Shown piece after piece: positions 34,480-43,317 of a stretch of DNA of 64,000 nt; the stretch's first letter is position 1; each line of letters starts with the position of its first letter. The position numbers were made by a program, and so were the translations under genes. The stretch spans positions 1-64,000 of the forward strand of contig NZ_RJUB01000124.1 in the NCBI RefSeq assembly GCF_024343615.1, given 5' to 3'. Below the pieces are notes generated by a model. That model saw only the letters and a program-made list of their open reading frames with translations. It was not told the origin of the DNA and made no database searches. Origin of the DNA: Ferruginibacter sp. HRS2-29. Its GTDB lineage: Bacteria; Bacteroidota; Bacteroidia; Chitinophagales; Chitinophagaceae.

Positions 34480-35832
34480 ATGATTAAAGCAAACAGACTT
34501 TCACCTGAACAATACCAGGAGAATTTCTCTGATATTCATCCGCCTTTCGAAACGAAGGATGCAGCTATTGTGGAAGCCAACCGTTGTCTTTTTTGCTATG
34601 ATGCTCCTTGTATCAAAGCATGTCCGACCAGCATCAACGTGCCAAAATTCATCAAGCAGATCGTGACCGATAATGTAAAAGGAAGTGCGCATACCATTTT
34701 TCTATCCAACATAATGGGGGCGGGGTGCAGTAAAGTTTGCCCGGTAGAAAAATTATGCGAAGGCAGTTGCGTTTACAACCTGATGGATGAGCCGCCGATA
34801 CCGATCGCGAAACTTCAGCGATACAGTACGGAGATCGCTATGAAGAACAAATGGCAACTGTTTCAACGTAAAGAAACCACAGGCAAAAAAGTAGCGGTGA
34901 TAGGTGCCGGGCCGGCAGGATTGAGTTGTGCGCACATGCTTAGCCGTGAGGGGGTGGATGTAACGGTCTTTGAAAAAGAAAAACTCGGTGGCGGACTGAT
35001 GACTTACGGAATTGCCGCATACAAAGTGACGCCACAGTTTTGCGAAGATGAAGTGGATTATATCACCTCCATCGGCGGAATTTCCATAAAATACGAACAG
35101 GAACTGGGAAGGAATATTACCCTGCAGGAATTGCGGGAAAAATTTGATGCCGTTTTTTTAGGGTTCGGAGTAGGCCTTGCACGGCAATTGGAAATTCCGG
35201 GGGAGGAATTTGAAGGAGTAGAAGATGCGATCAGTTTTATTTATAATATCCGCAACAAGGGTTTTGAAAATGTTGCCGTAGGCGATAAAGTTGCGGTGAT
35301 CGGAATGGGCATGACGGCCATTGATGCCGCTACGCAGGCCAAACGCCTTGGAGCAAAGGAAGTAACGATGCTCTACCGGCGTACGCAGGAAGAAATGCCC
35401 TGTACCCAGGCCGAACTGGATATTGCAAAACTCGATGGCTGCAATGTGATCTGGCTGACTGCGCCAAAAGAAATACTCGGTACGGAGGGCAAAGTGACTT
35501 CACTCATCGCGGAAGTGATGGAATTAGGGGAGCCCGATGCAAGTGGCCGCCGTTCGCCGGTTCCCACCGACAAACAATTTATCCTGGAAGTGGATATGGT
35601 GATAAAAGCCGCAGGGCAAATGCCGTACGAATACGTGGTGATGAAACATCAGCTGGAAAATAAAAATGGAAAGATCAGCGTAAACAATGCTGCTACAAAC
35701 TTAGAGGGCGTTTTCGCCGGCGGCGATTGTGTGAACGGCGGCAAAGAAGTAGTGGATGCAGTGCAGGCAGGAAAGGATGGAGCAACAAGCATTCTCGAAT
35801 ACATTGCCACGAATGCACGAATGAAAAGTTGA
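34480..35832 (+). CDS. preT: NAD-dependent dihydropyrimidine dehydrogenase, PreT subunit
   Basis: The 450-aa flavoprotein starts with Fe-S-type Cys clusters (CLFCYDAPCIKACPTSINVP, then GAGCSKVCPVEKLCEGSC). An FAD-binding VAVIGAGPAGLSCAHML follows at about residue 132, and a second Rossmann motif VAVIGMGMTAIDAATQA near 270 for NAD(P)H. A final C-terminal FAD segment is EGVFAGGDCVNGGKEVVDAV. It passes electrons to PreA for reduction of uracil or thymine. The last eight residues (ATNARMKS) come from a dispersed repeat: the 19-bp arm at 35804-35822. Confidence 0.95.
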   Translation: MIKANRLSPEQYQENFSDIHPPFETKDAAIVEANRCLFCYDAPCIKACPTSINVPKFIKQIVTDNVKGSAHTIFLSNIMGAGCSKVCPVEKLCEGSCVYNLMDEPPIPIAKLQRYSTEIAMKNKWQLFQRKETTGKKVAVIGAGPAGLSCAHMLSREGVDVTVFEKEKLGGGLMTYGIAAYKVTPQFCEDEVDYITSIGGISIKYEQELGRNITLQELREKFDAVFLGFGVGLARQLEIPGEEFEGVEDAISFIYNIRNKGFENVAVGDKVAVIGMGMTAIDAATQAKRLGAKEVTMLYRRTQEEMPCTQAELDIAKLDGCNVIWLTAPKEILGTEGKVTSLIAEVMELGEPDASGRRSPVPTDKQFILEVDMVIKAAGQMPYEYVVMKHQLENKNGKISVNNAATNLEGVFAGGDCVNGGKEVVDAVQAGKDGATSILEYIATNARMKS

Positions 35833-36338
35833 ATCTAATGACGGATATTTTATATAAGGATGAATATTATCAGATTGTTGGATTGTGCATGAGAATACAT
35901 AATGAGTTGGGGCATGGATTTTCTGAGATAGTTTATAAAGATGCTTTAACGATTGAACTTCTTTCGAATAAGATATTTTTTGAAAGAGAAAAAGAATACC
36001 TGGTGCATTATTTCGGTGTTCCATTAGAGCATACTTTTTATGCCGATTTTGTTGTAATGGAAAAAATAATATTGGAGATAAAATGCGTAAAAGGATTAAC
36101 GGACGAACATATATCGCAGGCGATAAATTATTTGAAAGTCTCAGATTTAAAACTTGCCATATTGATAAATTTCGGCAGAGATAAGTTAGAATGCAAGAGA
36201 ATACTATACTAGGCGTAAACATATTTCCAGGAATGCACGAATAAATACCAGGAAAAAATAATTATCATAATAATATATACTTAAATAAATAGTCACTCAT
36301 AACGAATTTATAAAATATTATTCGTGCATTCGTGGCAA
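35804..36338. mobile_element. Candidate GxxExxY insertion bounded by 19-bp inverted repeats
   Basis: TTGCCACGAATGCACGAAT at 35804-35822 and its exact complement at 36320-36338 enclose 497 bp containing only the GxxExxY gene. A shorter copy of the core (GAATGCACGAAT, 36231-36242) lies just after that gene. The element separates preT from preA, which are normally adjacent. No transposase is present, so if mobile it depends on other factors. Mobility is inference from the repeats and the interrupted operon. Confidence 0.4.
35838..36212 (+). CDS. GxxExxY protein (PD-(D/E)XK-like)
   Basis: The start ATG at 35838 gives a 124-aa protein (MTDILYKDEYYQIVGLCMRI). It contains the family motif GFSEIVY (GxxExxY) at residues 26-32 and ends with KLAILINFGRDKLECKRILY. 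Known members (TIGR04256, PF13366) belong to the PD-(D/E)XK nuclease-like fold. The needed acidic pair is present here as FYADFVV and LEIKCVKG. The gene lies between preT and preA inside a 19-bp inverted repeat. It starts 5 bp after the preT stop, so it may be cotranscribed. Its role is unknown; it is unrelated to pyrimidine degradation. Confidence 0.9.
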   Translation: MTDILYKDEYYQIVGLCMRIHNELGHGFSEIVYKDALTIELLSNKIFFEREKEYLVHYFGVPLEHTFYADFVVMEKIILEIKCVKGLTDEHISQAINYLKVSDLKLAILINFGRDKLECKRILY

Positions 36339-36350
36339 AAAAATAGCAAC

Positions 36351-37619
36351 ATGGCAGACATATCTTCAGATTTTCTCGGCATCAAATCTCCCAATCCATT
36401 TTGGCTGGCGAGTGCACCGCCGACGGATAAAAAAATCAATGTGCTCCGTGCATTCGAAGCAGGGTGGGGCGGAGTAGTATGGAAAACATTGGGCTCGCAG
36501 GTGAAAAATGTTTCATCGAGGTATTCGGCGGTAAATTATGGCGGACAAAAAGTGATGGGCTTCAACAACATCGAGCTCATCAGCGACAGGCCCCTGCACA
36601 TCAACCTGCGGGAGATTGAAGAATGTATAAAATTATTCCCCGACAGGGCGATGGTGATTTCCCTCATGGCCGATAACGACCGCGATAGCTGGCATGAGTT
36701 GATCAGGAAAGTGGAAGATACCGGTGCTCATGGAGTTGAATTGAATTTCGGTTGTCCCCACGGAATGACGGAACGTGGCATGGGAGCGGCTGTAGGGCAG
36801 GATCCGGAGATAGCGAAAATGGTAGTGGAGTGGGTGATGGAAAAAGCGACGATCCCTGTCATAACCAAACTGACGCCCAATGTTCACTCTGTGGTGCCAA
36901 CCGGTAAAGCAGTAGTGCAAGCAGGAACGAATGGCCTGTCGTTGATCAATACCATACAATCTGTTACCGGCGTGGATCTTGATACATTGGTGCCGAATCC
37001 TTATGTGGCCGGCAAAAGTGTTTTTGGGGGGTATTGTGGCCCGGCTGTAAAACCGATCGCGTTGAAATTCCTGACCACCATTGCACAAAATGAAGTGACG
37101 AATAAAGTGCCGATATCTGGCATCGGTGGCGTAAGCACCTGGAAAGATGCCGTGGAGTTCATGCTGCTGGGCGCTTCCAATGTACAGGTATGCACGGCGG
37201 CCATGAAACATGGTTTCCGCATCGTGGAAGATATGTGTGAAGGGATGATCAACTGGATGGATGATCGCGGATTTAAAAAGCTGGATGATTTTATCGGGAA
37301 GTCGGTAAACAATATCACCCATTGGGAAGACCTGGATATCAATTATCACCACATCGCTCATATCAACCAGGATAAATGTGTGCACTGCGGACTATGTTAT
37401 ATCGCCTGTGAAGACACGTCACACCAATCGATCAACCTCGAATATGGCAAGCCATATAATACTTATACCATCAAGGAAGAAGAATGTGTGGGTTGCAATC
37501 TTTGCCAGCTGATGTGCCCTGTTACGGATTGTATCACAATGGAAGAACATCGCGTAGCGCCCGAATACCTCAACTGGAAACAGTTCCAGGAGAAAGGGTT
37601 GCCATTGAATGATCATTAA
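36351..37619 (+). CDS. preA: NAD-dependent dihydropyrimidine dehydrogenase, PreA subunit
   Basis: The start at 36351 (MADISSDFLGIKSPNPFWLA) matches the family; a longer in-frame start lies in the repeat. The 422-aa product has the FMN-binding dihydroorotate-dehydrogenase-like barrel (LNFGCPHGMTERGMGAAVGQ; GIGGVSTWKDAVEFMLLGAS). A C-terminal ferredoxin domain has two 4Fe-4S motifs: CVHCGLCYIAC and CVGCNLCQLMC. It reduces uracil or thymine to the 5,6-dihydro form using electrons from PreT. The start codon lies 13 bp after the right arm of the inverted repeat. Confidence 0.95.
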   Translation: MADISSDFLGIKSPNPFWLASAPPTDKKINVLRAFEAGWGGVVWKTLGSQVKNVSSRYSAVNYGGQKVMGFNNIELISDRPLHINLREIEECIKLFPDRAMVISLMADNDRDSWHELIRKVEDTGAHGVELNFGCPHGMTERGMGAAVGQDPEIAKMVVEWVMEKATIPVITKLTPNVHSVVPTGKAVVQAGTNGLSLINTIQSVTGVDLDTLVPNPYVAGKSVFGGYCGPAVKPIALKFLTTIAQNEVTNKVPISGIGGVSTWKDAVEFMLLGASNVQVCTAAMKHGFRIVEDMCEGMINWMDDRGFKKLDDFIGKSVNNITHWEDLDINYHHIAHINQDKCVHCGLCYIACEDTSHQSINLEYGKPYNTYTIKEEECVGCNLCQLMCPVTDCITMEEHRVAPEYLNWKQFQEKGLPLNDH

Positions 37620-37684
37620 ATAATGGATAATGGATAATTGACAATAGTTCCTTTGGATAGAAAATACTATTGGTTATTGTACAA

Positions 37685-38656
37685 TCATTCTGCAATAAAA
37701 TTCAAGGATTGTGATTTGTTGGTTTTTGCGTCAGTTATTTTTATTACATAATGTCCTGCCTGCAACAAATTCAGGTTGATTTTTTCCTGTGAACTTTTAT
37801 TGTTGATATGCCTTATTTCCGACTGAACCAATTTGCCTGAAATATCATAGATTTCAATGTACTGATCGCTCTTTACCAGGCTATCCCATTTAATAGTAAG
37901 AAAGCCGGCAGCTTTAGCAGGATTTGGATAGATGAAAATGATGTTATCTTTTTTGACAGGAGTGGCTGCTATCTTTCTAGCTTTCTTTCGATAATATGAA
38001 GGTGATATGCCCCCCACAACTACTACTTCAGTCAGTTTTTCAAAATTCCTCTTAAGAGTGATTACAATGCTATCTTCTGTTTTTGGTAAAGCGATTTGTG
38101 TTTCGAAAAATCCATAGGCATTTGCTGAAAGGCTGTCAAAGTCATTTTTAATTGAGATGGAAAATTTTCCATAAAAATCCGAAACAACGATATTCTTCGT
38201 GCCAGAAACGCTTACGGTTGCAAATGATATAGCATTCGAACTGGAATCTTTTACTATCCCCGAAATTACCCGTTGTGTGTTTTCTGCCTCAACAAGTAAA
38301 TTCTTTTTGAATGGAAAGGCCTCTGTTTTTATCAGCGGCAATGAATGTTTACCCTGTGCAGATGCTTTAAAAGAAAACAATAAAGCAGGTAACGTGAATT
38401 GAAAGAAGTATTTCAGAAAGTGGATCTTTTTTGCGGGGATCTCCAGTTCCTTATCCAGCTGATGCCGGTACAATCTGCCGCATACATTTTCCTTCTTATT
38501 CTGGAAAAAATTGACCAGTTGCTGATCCGTCATCCGGGTAAAATCTATGACAGTTTTTTGGCAAGAATCACAAAAGCGGCCATCCTGCTGCGGGGACATA
38601 GCATCCCAGTTTTCGTGGCATTTGCCGGGAATATCAAGTTTCAGGGCTTTAGGCAT
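37685..38656 (-). CDS. T9SS-type surface protein with carboxypeptidase-like domain
   Basis: The 323-aa protein starts with a Cys-rich segment (CHENWDAMSPQQ then GRFCDSCQKTVIDFTRMTD, and VCGRLY) that recurs at the N-terminus of a Bacteroidota protein family of unknown role. A hydrophobic segment (FLKYFFQFTLPALLFSFKAS) follows near residue 80. A carboxypeptidase-regulatory-like domain (RVISGIVKDSSSNAISFATV) comes next. A C-terminal T9SS type A sorting domain (IFIYPNPAKAAGFLTIKWDS; YEIYDISGKL style; AGHYVIKI) closes it. The two ends imply cytoplasmic recognition before export, an odd combination. Confidence 0.82.
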   Translation of the reverse strand: MPKALKLDIPGKCHENWDAMSPQQDGRFCDSCQKTVIDFTRMTDQQLVNFFQNKKENVCGRLYRHQLDKELEIPAKKIHFLKYFFQFTLPALLFSFKASAQGKHSLPLIKTEAFPFKKNLLVEAENTQRVISGIVKDSSSNAISFATVSVSGTKNIVVSDFYGKFSISIKNDFDSLSANAYGFFETQIALPKTEDSIVITLKRNFEKLTEVVVVGGISPSYYRKKARKIAATPVKKDNIIFIYPNPAKAAGFLTIKWDSLVKSDQYIEIYDISGKLVQSEIRHINNKSSQEKINLNLLQAGHYVIKITDAKTNKSQSLNFIAE

Positions 38657-38782
38657 AATTATTTTTTATGACAATGAAGATGTTTTTTTTGTTGCTTTCC
38701 ATATGAAGCTATCTTGTATGCCCATGTTTTTCTTTTTTGGTTTGATTTGTGTATTTCATTTCTAAATTAAAATCTTAATGGT

Positions 38783-39334
38783 ATGAACACGAACAGGCTT
38801 TCACCCGCAATAGAAGCAGCGCTTAACGAACAGATGACCAGGGAAGCGAGCGCTTCCCAGATATACCTTGCATATGGCTCCTGGGCCGATGCCAACGGAT
38901 ACGGAGGGATATCCAATTTTTTATTCCGGCATGCGCATGAAGAAAGAAACCATATGATGAAGATCCTGGAATATATTCTCAAGCGTGGCGGTAAGGTAAC
39001 TATCACGGCTATTCCTGCGCCGCCATCTGATCCGACAAGTGTAAATAATTGTTTTGAAAAAGTTTTTCAGCATGAAGTAGATAATACAACTTCCATTTAT
39101 AAGATCGTAAAGCTGAGCCACGACCAGGAAGATTGGGCTACATGGAATTTCATGCAATGGTTTGTAAAAGAACAGACAGAAGAAGAAAATCTCGCTATCA
39201 GCTTGCTGGATAAGATCAAGATCGCCGGTGGCGAAAATGCAAAAGATGAGGCATTGTATTCATTGGATCGCGACCTGGAGACCACACCTGATGATGCAAG
39301 ATTAGCTCAGGATGTGACCACAGATAACCCATAG
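38783..39334 (+). CDS. ftnA: Non-haem ferritin
   Basis: The 183-aa four-helix protein shows ferroxidase residues in ALNEQMTREASASQIYLAYG (Glu in the first helix), HAHEERNHMMKILEYI (ExxH) and QTEEENLAISLLDKI (Glu). It oxidises Fe2+ and stores iron in a 24-mer shell. A C-terminal acidic stretch (TTPDDARLAQDVTTDNP) is unusual and may be a species-specific tail. It is monocistronic and shares a bidirectional terminator with the convergent M1 peptidase. Confidence 0.95.
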   Translation: MNTNRLSPAIEAALNEQMTREASASQIYLAYGSWADANGYGGISNFLFRHAHEERNHMMKILEYILKRGGKVTITAIPAPPSDPTSVNNCFEKVFQHEVDNTTSIYKIVKLSHDQEDWATWNFMQWFVKEQTEEENLAISLLDKIKIAGGENAKDEALYSLDRDLETTPDDARLAQDVTTDNP

Positions 39335-39343
39335 GTTTTACAT

Positions 39344-39391
39344 AAAAAAGCAAGAGTGGCAAAGAATATTCCTTGCCACTCTTGCTTTTTT
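39344..39391. terminator. Bidirectional terminator between ferritin and M1 peptidase
   Basis: AGCAAGAGTGGCA pairs with TGCCACTCTTGCT around a 12-nt loop, with A's on the left and T's on the right. It serves both convergent genes. Confidence 0.9.
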
Positions 39392-39415
39392 CTTTGCGCC
39401 TTTGCGTGAAATTTT

Positions 39416-41692
39416 TTATTTATTCTTGATCAATTTTACTGTCATCGTTTTTCCCCGCTCATCCTGCACATTTAAAAAATACGTGCCCGCGGCAAATTTT
39501 TGGAATACAGGTAGTGAGAATTTATTTTCTCCCGCATTCAACAACCTTGTTTCGCTGTGAACTTTTTCTCCTAAAGCATTTGTAATCCAGATGGTTGACC
39601 TTCCCTGAGTTGCAATTGTTACCGAAAGGTTCAATGGCCCCGAAGATGGTATCGGGCCTGCTTTTACAGAGAATGCAGGCTGGCAGTAGCCTTGTAATTT
39701 TAGAATATTACTGTAGGAAAAATCCCCGTTTTTATCCATCGTCTTTAACCTGAAATAGTAAGTGGTAGCCGACGGTAAGGAATAATTTGAGTTGTAATCT
39801 GCAGACAAATTATTTTTTGCAGGAACAATTGCTGCAGTTTTAAAAACACTATTGTCTATGCTGTATTCGAGCGTGTAACCAGCTACGTTTATTTCATTAG
39901 CTGCAGACCATTTTAATAGCGCATTACAGTTTTTATCAACTTCGCCTTCAAATTTTACCAGTTTCACTGGCAACACGGTCCCGGCATTGATGATGCTGCC
40001 GGTGGTGTTCAACACCCAGTTATTGGGATCTACGATGATACCTGTCGGGGTCTTGTTGTAATTGAACCTGAAAGTCTGGTTGTTTGCCGTGAGGTTCACT
40101 TTTACAGTAGTATCACCTGCAGCTGATGTGATGGTGAATTCGTACAATCCTTTGAAGAAAGGTGTGATCGATGGAGCGCTCACCGTTTGATTCACGATCA
40201 AAGCGATCGTGCCCGTTCCTTCTTTCAGGAAAGTGATGTTAAATGTCGGGTAACCTTCACCGTAATACCATTGATTGAAAAAGTCAGTAAGGTTTTTGCC
40301 GCTGGTAGCTTCCGCAATATTTTTAAAATCGGTGGCAGTAGCTACATTATATTTATAGGTGTCCTGGTAGTTCTTTAACGTCTGAAAAAATAATGCATCA
40401 TTCTGCATTTCGAAGCGCAGTGTGTGAATGATGGCGGCGCCTTTATTATAACTCAGCCTGCTGCTGAAAATCCTGTTTTCGTCGAAGATAGAAGCCTGTG
40501 GAACATACACGCTCCCGGTAGCAGACGACAACACATTGGTGTGCATACTTTGCATATATGCTGCTGCGGTAGTGGTAGTAAACAACGCCGGTAAGGTTTC
40601 TATCGCCAGATATTCGCTGTAGGTAGCAAAGCCTTCGTTCAGCCAGATGTCATTCCAGGTGGCACAGGTAACGTGATCGCCAAACCACTGGTGGGCTAGT
40701 TCGTGTGCGATGAGGGTAGAGCCAAAACTATTCATCGTGCTCATCGTCTGATGCTCCATGCCACCTCCGATAGAAGCATGTGCATGGCCATATTTTTCAT
40801 TTTTGAAAGGATATAATCCATACAGCTCACTGTATTTTTCAATGAAAGCCGGGGTCTTGTCAAGATTCGTTTTTACCGAATTGAAATAAGTGGGATTGTC
40901 TACGATGTAATGCTGTACCAGGATCGAATCGGGGGCCATCGCTGCCGGCTTAGCATAATTTTTATATTCCATATAGTTTCCAATGGAAAAACTGGGCATG
41001 TAATAACTCATCCCATAATTGGTTTTCCATTGAAATTGCTGGCGGTTGCCCGAAAGTGCCACTACGGTCTTTAATGTTCCGTTGGAACCAACCCTGTTGT
41101 TCAGGCCGGTTGTGGTGATCCAGATATCTGCGGAATCTATCTTATCGTACAATAATTGTTTTGCAGGAAACCATTCCCTTGCCTGGTAACTTTCGGAAAG
41201 TGTTGCGGTGTAAGAAAGCCCGTTGCTGGCAACCGTACCTGCATAAACACCGGCGCTGCTGGCTGTGCCATTGTAAAATATTTTTGCCTGCACCATTGTG
41301 CCTGCGGCCAGGGCTGGGGCGATAGGGATGAAGATATGATCCTGCCCGCGGGTGAACGGTAATTTAATACCATTGATGAAAACGGAATCCACGATCATAT
41401 TGCTACGCAATTCCGTTACAAATGAATCCAGTGGTTGCAGCACTTTTGCTACAGTTAACGCACTGCCGGAAATATACCTGCTACCCGGCTCGGCACTCAG
41501 GTCGAGTTTGAGATATTTTACATCATATTTATCCATGGTGGAATATTGCAGAAAGTCTGCAGTGGTGCTGTTACTGCTGCTGCCCTGGTGAAAAATGCCC
41601 TTCCTGCTGCATTCATGGATCGTTTCTTCCGTCTGTGCAAAACCAACTTGTATAAACAACACATTCAAAAGAATAAATAAAACTGCTTTCAT
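39416..41692 (-). CDS. M1-family zinc metallopeptidase, T9SS cargo
   Basis: The 758-aa protein has a signal peptide (LFILLNVLFIQVGFAQ) and GGMEHQ, the exopeptidase-type motif with a His-Gln change relative to GAMEN. The zinc site is HELAHQWFGDHVT, with the third Glu in NEGFATYSEYL. The C-terminal part after about residue 560 consists of an Ig-like region and a T9SS sorting domain (AGPIPSSGPLNLSVTIATQG, ending TMTVKLIKNK). It is probably an exported aminopeptidase. The convergent ferritin gene shares the terminator. Confidence 0.94.
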   Translation of the reverse strand: MKAVLFILLNVLFIQVGFAQTEETIHECSRKGIFHQGSSSNSTTADFLQYSTMDKYDVKYLKLDLSAEPGSRYISGSALTVAKVLQPLDSFVTELRSNMIVDSVFINGIKLPFTRGQDHIFIPIAPALAAGTMVQAKIFYNGTASSAGVYAGTVASNGLSYTATLSESYQAREWFPAKQLLYDKIDSADIWITTTGLNNRVGSNGTLKTVVALSGNRQQFQWKTNYGMSYYMPSFSIGNYMEYKNYAKPAAMAPDSILVQHYIVDNPTYFNSVKTNLDKTPAFIEKYSELYGLYPFKNEKYGHAHASIGGGMEHQTMSTMNSFGSTLIAHELAHQWFGDHVTCATWNDIWLNEGFATYSEYLAIETLPALFTTTTAAAYMQSMHTNVLSSATGSVYVPQASIFDENRIFSSRLSYNKGAAIIHTLRFEMQNDALFFQTLKNYQDTYKYNVATATDFKNIAEATSGKNLTDFFNQWYYGEGYPTFNITFLKEGTGTIALIVNQTVSAPSITPFFKGLYEFTITSAAGDTTVKVNLTANNQTFRFNYNKTPTGIIVDPNNWVLNTTGSIINAGTVLPVKLVKFEGEVDKNCNALLKWSAANEINVAGYTLEYSIDNSVFKTAAIVPAKNNLSADYNSNYSLPSATTYYFRLKTMDKNGDFSYSNILKLQGYCQPAFSVKAGPIPSSGPLNLSVTIATQGRSTIWITNALGEKVHSETRLLNAGENKFSLPVFQKFAAGTYFLNVQDERGKTMTVKLIKNK

Positions 41693-41799
41693 GTAAATTT
41701 TTTATTATTTTCAAAGGTAGGTGGACTGGATATATAATAATTGTTTTTGATAGAAAATACCACAATTTACAGCCACATCACCTGGTAAAAGTGTTTGTT

Positions 41800-43038
41800 A
41801 TGAAAATTAATGCAACCCGCCTTGAACAGCATTTTGAAGCTATGAGCCTGATCGGTAAGATCGGCGAAACGGGCACCTGCCGGCCGGCACATACCGCTCT
41901 TGAAAAACAGGGGTTTGAACTGGCAGCCTCCTGGATGCAGGAAGCCGGCATGACAACAAGGATAGACAATTTCGGTAATCTCATCGGTACGCTTAAGGGG
42001 AAAGACCCCTCGCAGCCTGTATTGATGATGGGTTCACACCTCGATTCGCAGCCATATGGCGGAAGGTTTGATGGCGTGGCAGGCGTTCTATGTGCCATTG
42101 AAGTGGTGACCACGCTTTCGGAAAATGGTATTCAGCCCGACCGTACGATAGAAGTAATTTCTTTTGCGGATGAAGAAGGCTGGCGTTTTAACAAAGGCCT
42201 TTTCGGATCAAGGGGCATATTAGGGAAACTGGAAGAGGGAGAATTGCAGCGTGCCGATAAAGACGGCATCACCAGGGAACAGGCATTGAAAGACTTCGGG
42301 TGTGATACCGGCAAATTTGGTGAAAGCGAATACGCGAAAGGCCGTATTTTTTGTTTTCTCGAATTACATATTGAGCAAGGCCCGGTGCTGGACATTGCAC
42401 TAAAACCTGTTGGTATCGTTACAGGCATATCCGGGCCTCTATGGCTAACGGTTACGCTTAAAGGCATGGCAGGGCATGCAGGCTCTGTGCCGATGCCGCT
42501 TCGGAAAGATGCATTGTTGGGTGCTGCGGAAATAGTAGTGGCTTTGAATAAGATCGCCACACAGGTGCCTGGCAACCCTACTGTAGGAACGGTAGGTACG
42601 ATGAATGTGTTTCCTGCCAGCAGGAACATCATAGCCGAAGAAGTGACTTTTACAATCGACTTACGCGATATCGACCTCGGCAGGCGGCATCGTTACGAAA
42701 AACAATTGATGGAAGAAATTGAAGCGATCACCCAAAAGCATCAGCTTACGTACACTATTTCGGAAGATACCAACAGCGAACCGCGGTACTGTGCCGATTG
42801 GATTAAAGATATTATCCGGTCAAATTGCGAAAAGCAACAGCTGGAGGCGCCAGAACTGATGAGCGGCCCTTTTCATGATGCCCTGGCTTTGTCTTATGCG
42901 TGTGATTATGGAATGATATTCATCCGGTGCAAAGATGGCATCAGCCACAATCCGCTGGAATATGCCTCTTACGAAGATCTGTCAATTGGGGCCGAAGTGA
43001 TGTACGGTACGGTCCTGGATATCCTTGCGAAAGTTTAA
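41800..43038 (+). CDS. M20-family hydantoinase/carbamoylase-type amidohydrolase
   Basis: The start ATG at 41800 was preferred over the GTG at 41791. The 412-aa protein has bimetal residues in MGSHLDSQPYGGRFDGVAGV (His, Asp), FADEEGWRF (Glu-Glu) and LELHIEQGPVLD. It also has FHDALALSY, with the final His ligand typical of N-carbamoyl-L-amino acid hydrolase, allantoate amidohydrolase and beta-ureidopropionase (bacterial type). It may give the cell a second hydrolase for N-carbamoyl-beta-alanine, or act on allantoate. The gene ends at the edge of a minisatellite. Confidence 0.9.
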   Translation: MKINATRLEQHFEAMSLIGKIGETGTCRPAHTALEKQGFELAASWMQEAGMTTRIDNFGNLIGTLKGKDPSQPVLMMGSHLDSQPYGGRFDGVAGVLCAIEVVTTLSENGIQPDRTIEVISFADEEGWRFNKGLFGSRGILGKLEEGELQRADKDGITREQALKDFGCDTGKFGESEYAKGRIFCFLELHIEQGPVLDIALKPVGIVTGISGPLWLTVTLKGMAGHAGSVPMPLRKDALLGAAEIVVALNKIATQVPGNPTVGTVGTMNVFPASRNIIAEEVTFTIDLRDIDLGRRHRYEKQLMEEIEAITQKHQLTYTISEDTNSEPRYCADWIKDIIRSNCEKQQLEAPELMSGPFHDALALSYACDYGMIFIRCKDGISHNPLEYASYEDLSIGAEVMYGTVLDILAKV

Positions 43039-43041
43039 AAC

Positions 43042-43190
43042 GTTCAAGAGGTTCAAGAGGTTCAAGAGGTTCAAGAGTTCAAGAGTTCAAGAGTTCAAGA
43101 GTTCAAAAGTTCAAAAGTTCAAAAGTTCAAAAGTTCAAAAGTTCAAAAGTTCAAAAGTTCAAAAGTTCAAAGGTTCAAAAGGTTCAAAAT
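43042..43190. repeat. GTTCAAGAG/GTTCAAAA minisatellite array
   Basis: Nineteen GTTC-start units lie in a row: four at 9-bp spacing (GTTCAAGAG), then about thirteen at 8-bp (GTTCAAGA and GTTCAAAA), then 9-bp again. It begins four bases after the M20 stop. The complementary words TTGAACTTTTGAACC occur at 43219-43245, so the locus can also fold as a large hairpin. Confidence 0.95.
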
Positions 43191-43267
43191 GTTCGAACCC
43201 ATCAGGCTTTCAACAACTTTTTGAACTTTTGAACCTCTTGAACCTTTTTAACCTTTTAAACGGTTCA

Positions 43268-43296
43268 CAAAAAAGCCTCCCGAAATTGGAAGGCTT
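43268..43296 (-). terminator. Terminator of the DUF2383 gene
   Basis: On the minus strand the stem AAGCCTTCC/GGGAGGCTT is followed by TTTTTT. It lies 22 bp after the stop. Confidence 0.85.
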
Positions 43297-43317
43297 CTTG
43301 TTCAAGCTATGCACTCA

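Noticed and set aside
35727-36212. Longer form of the GxxExxY protein starting inside preT
   Set aside because: The first 37 codons overlap preT in another frame and are Arg/Cys/Ser-rich; the family starts at the ATG at 35838.
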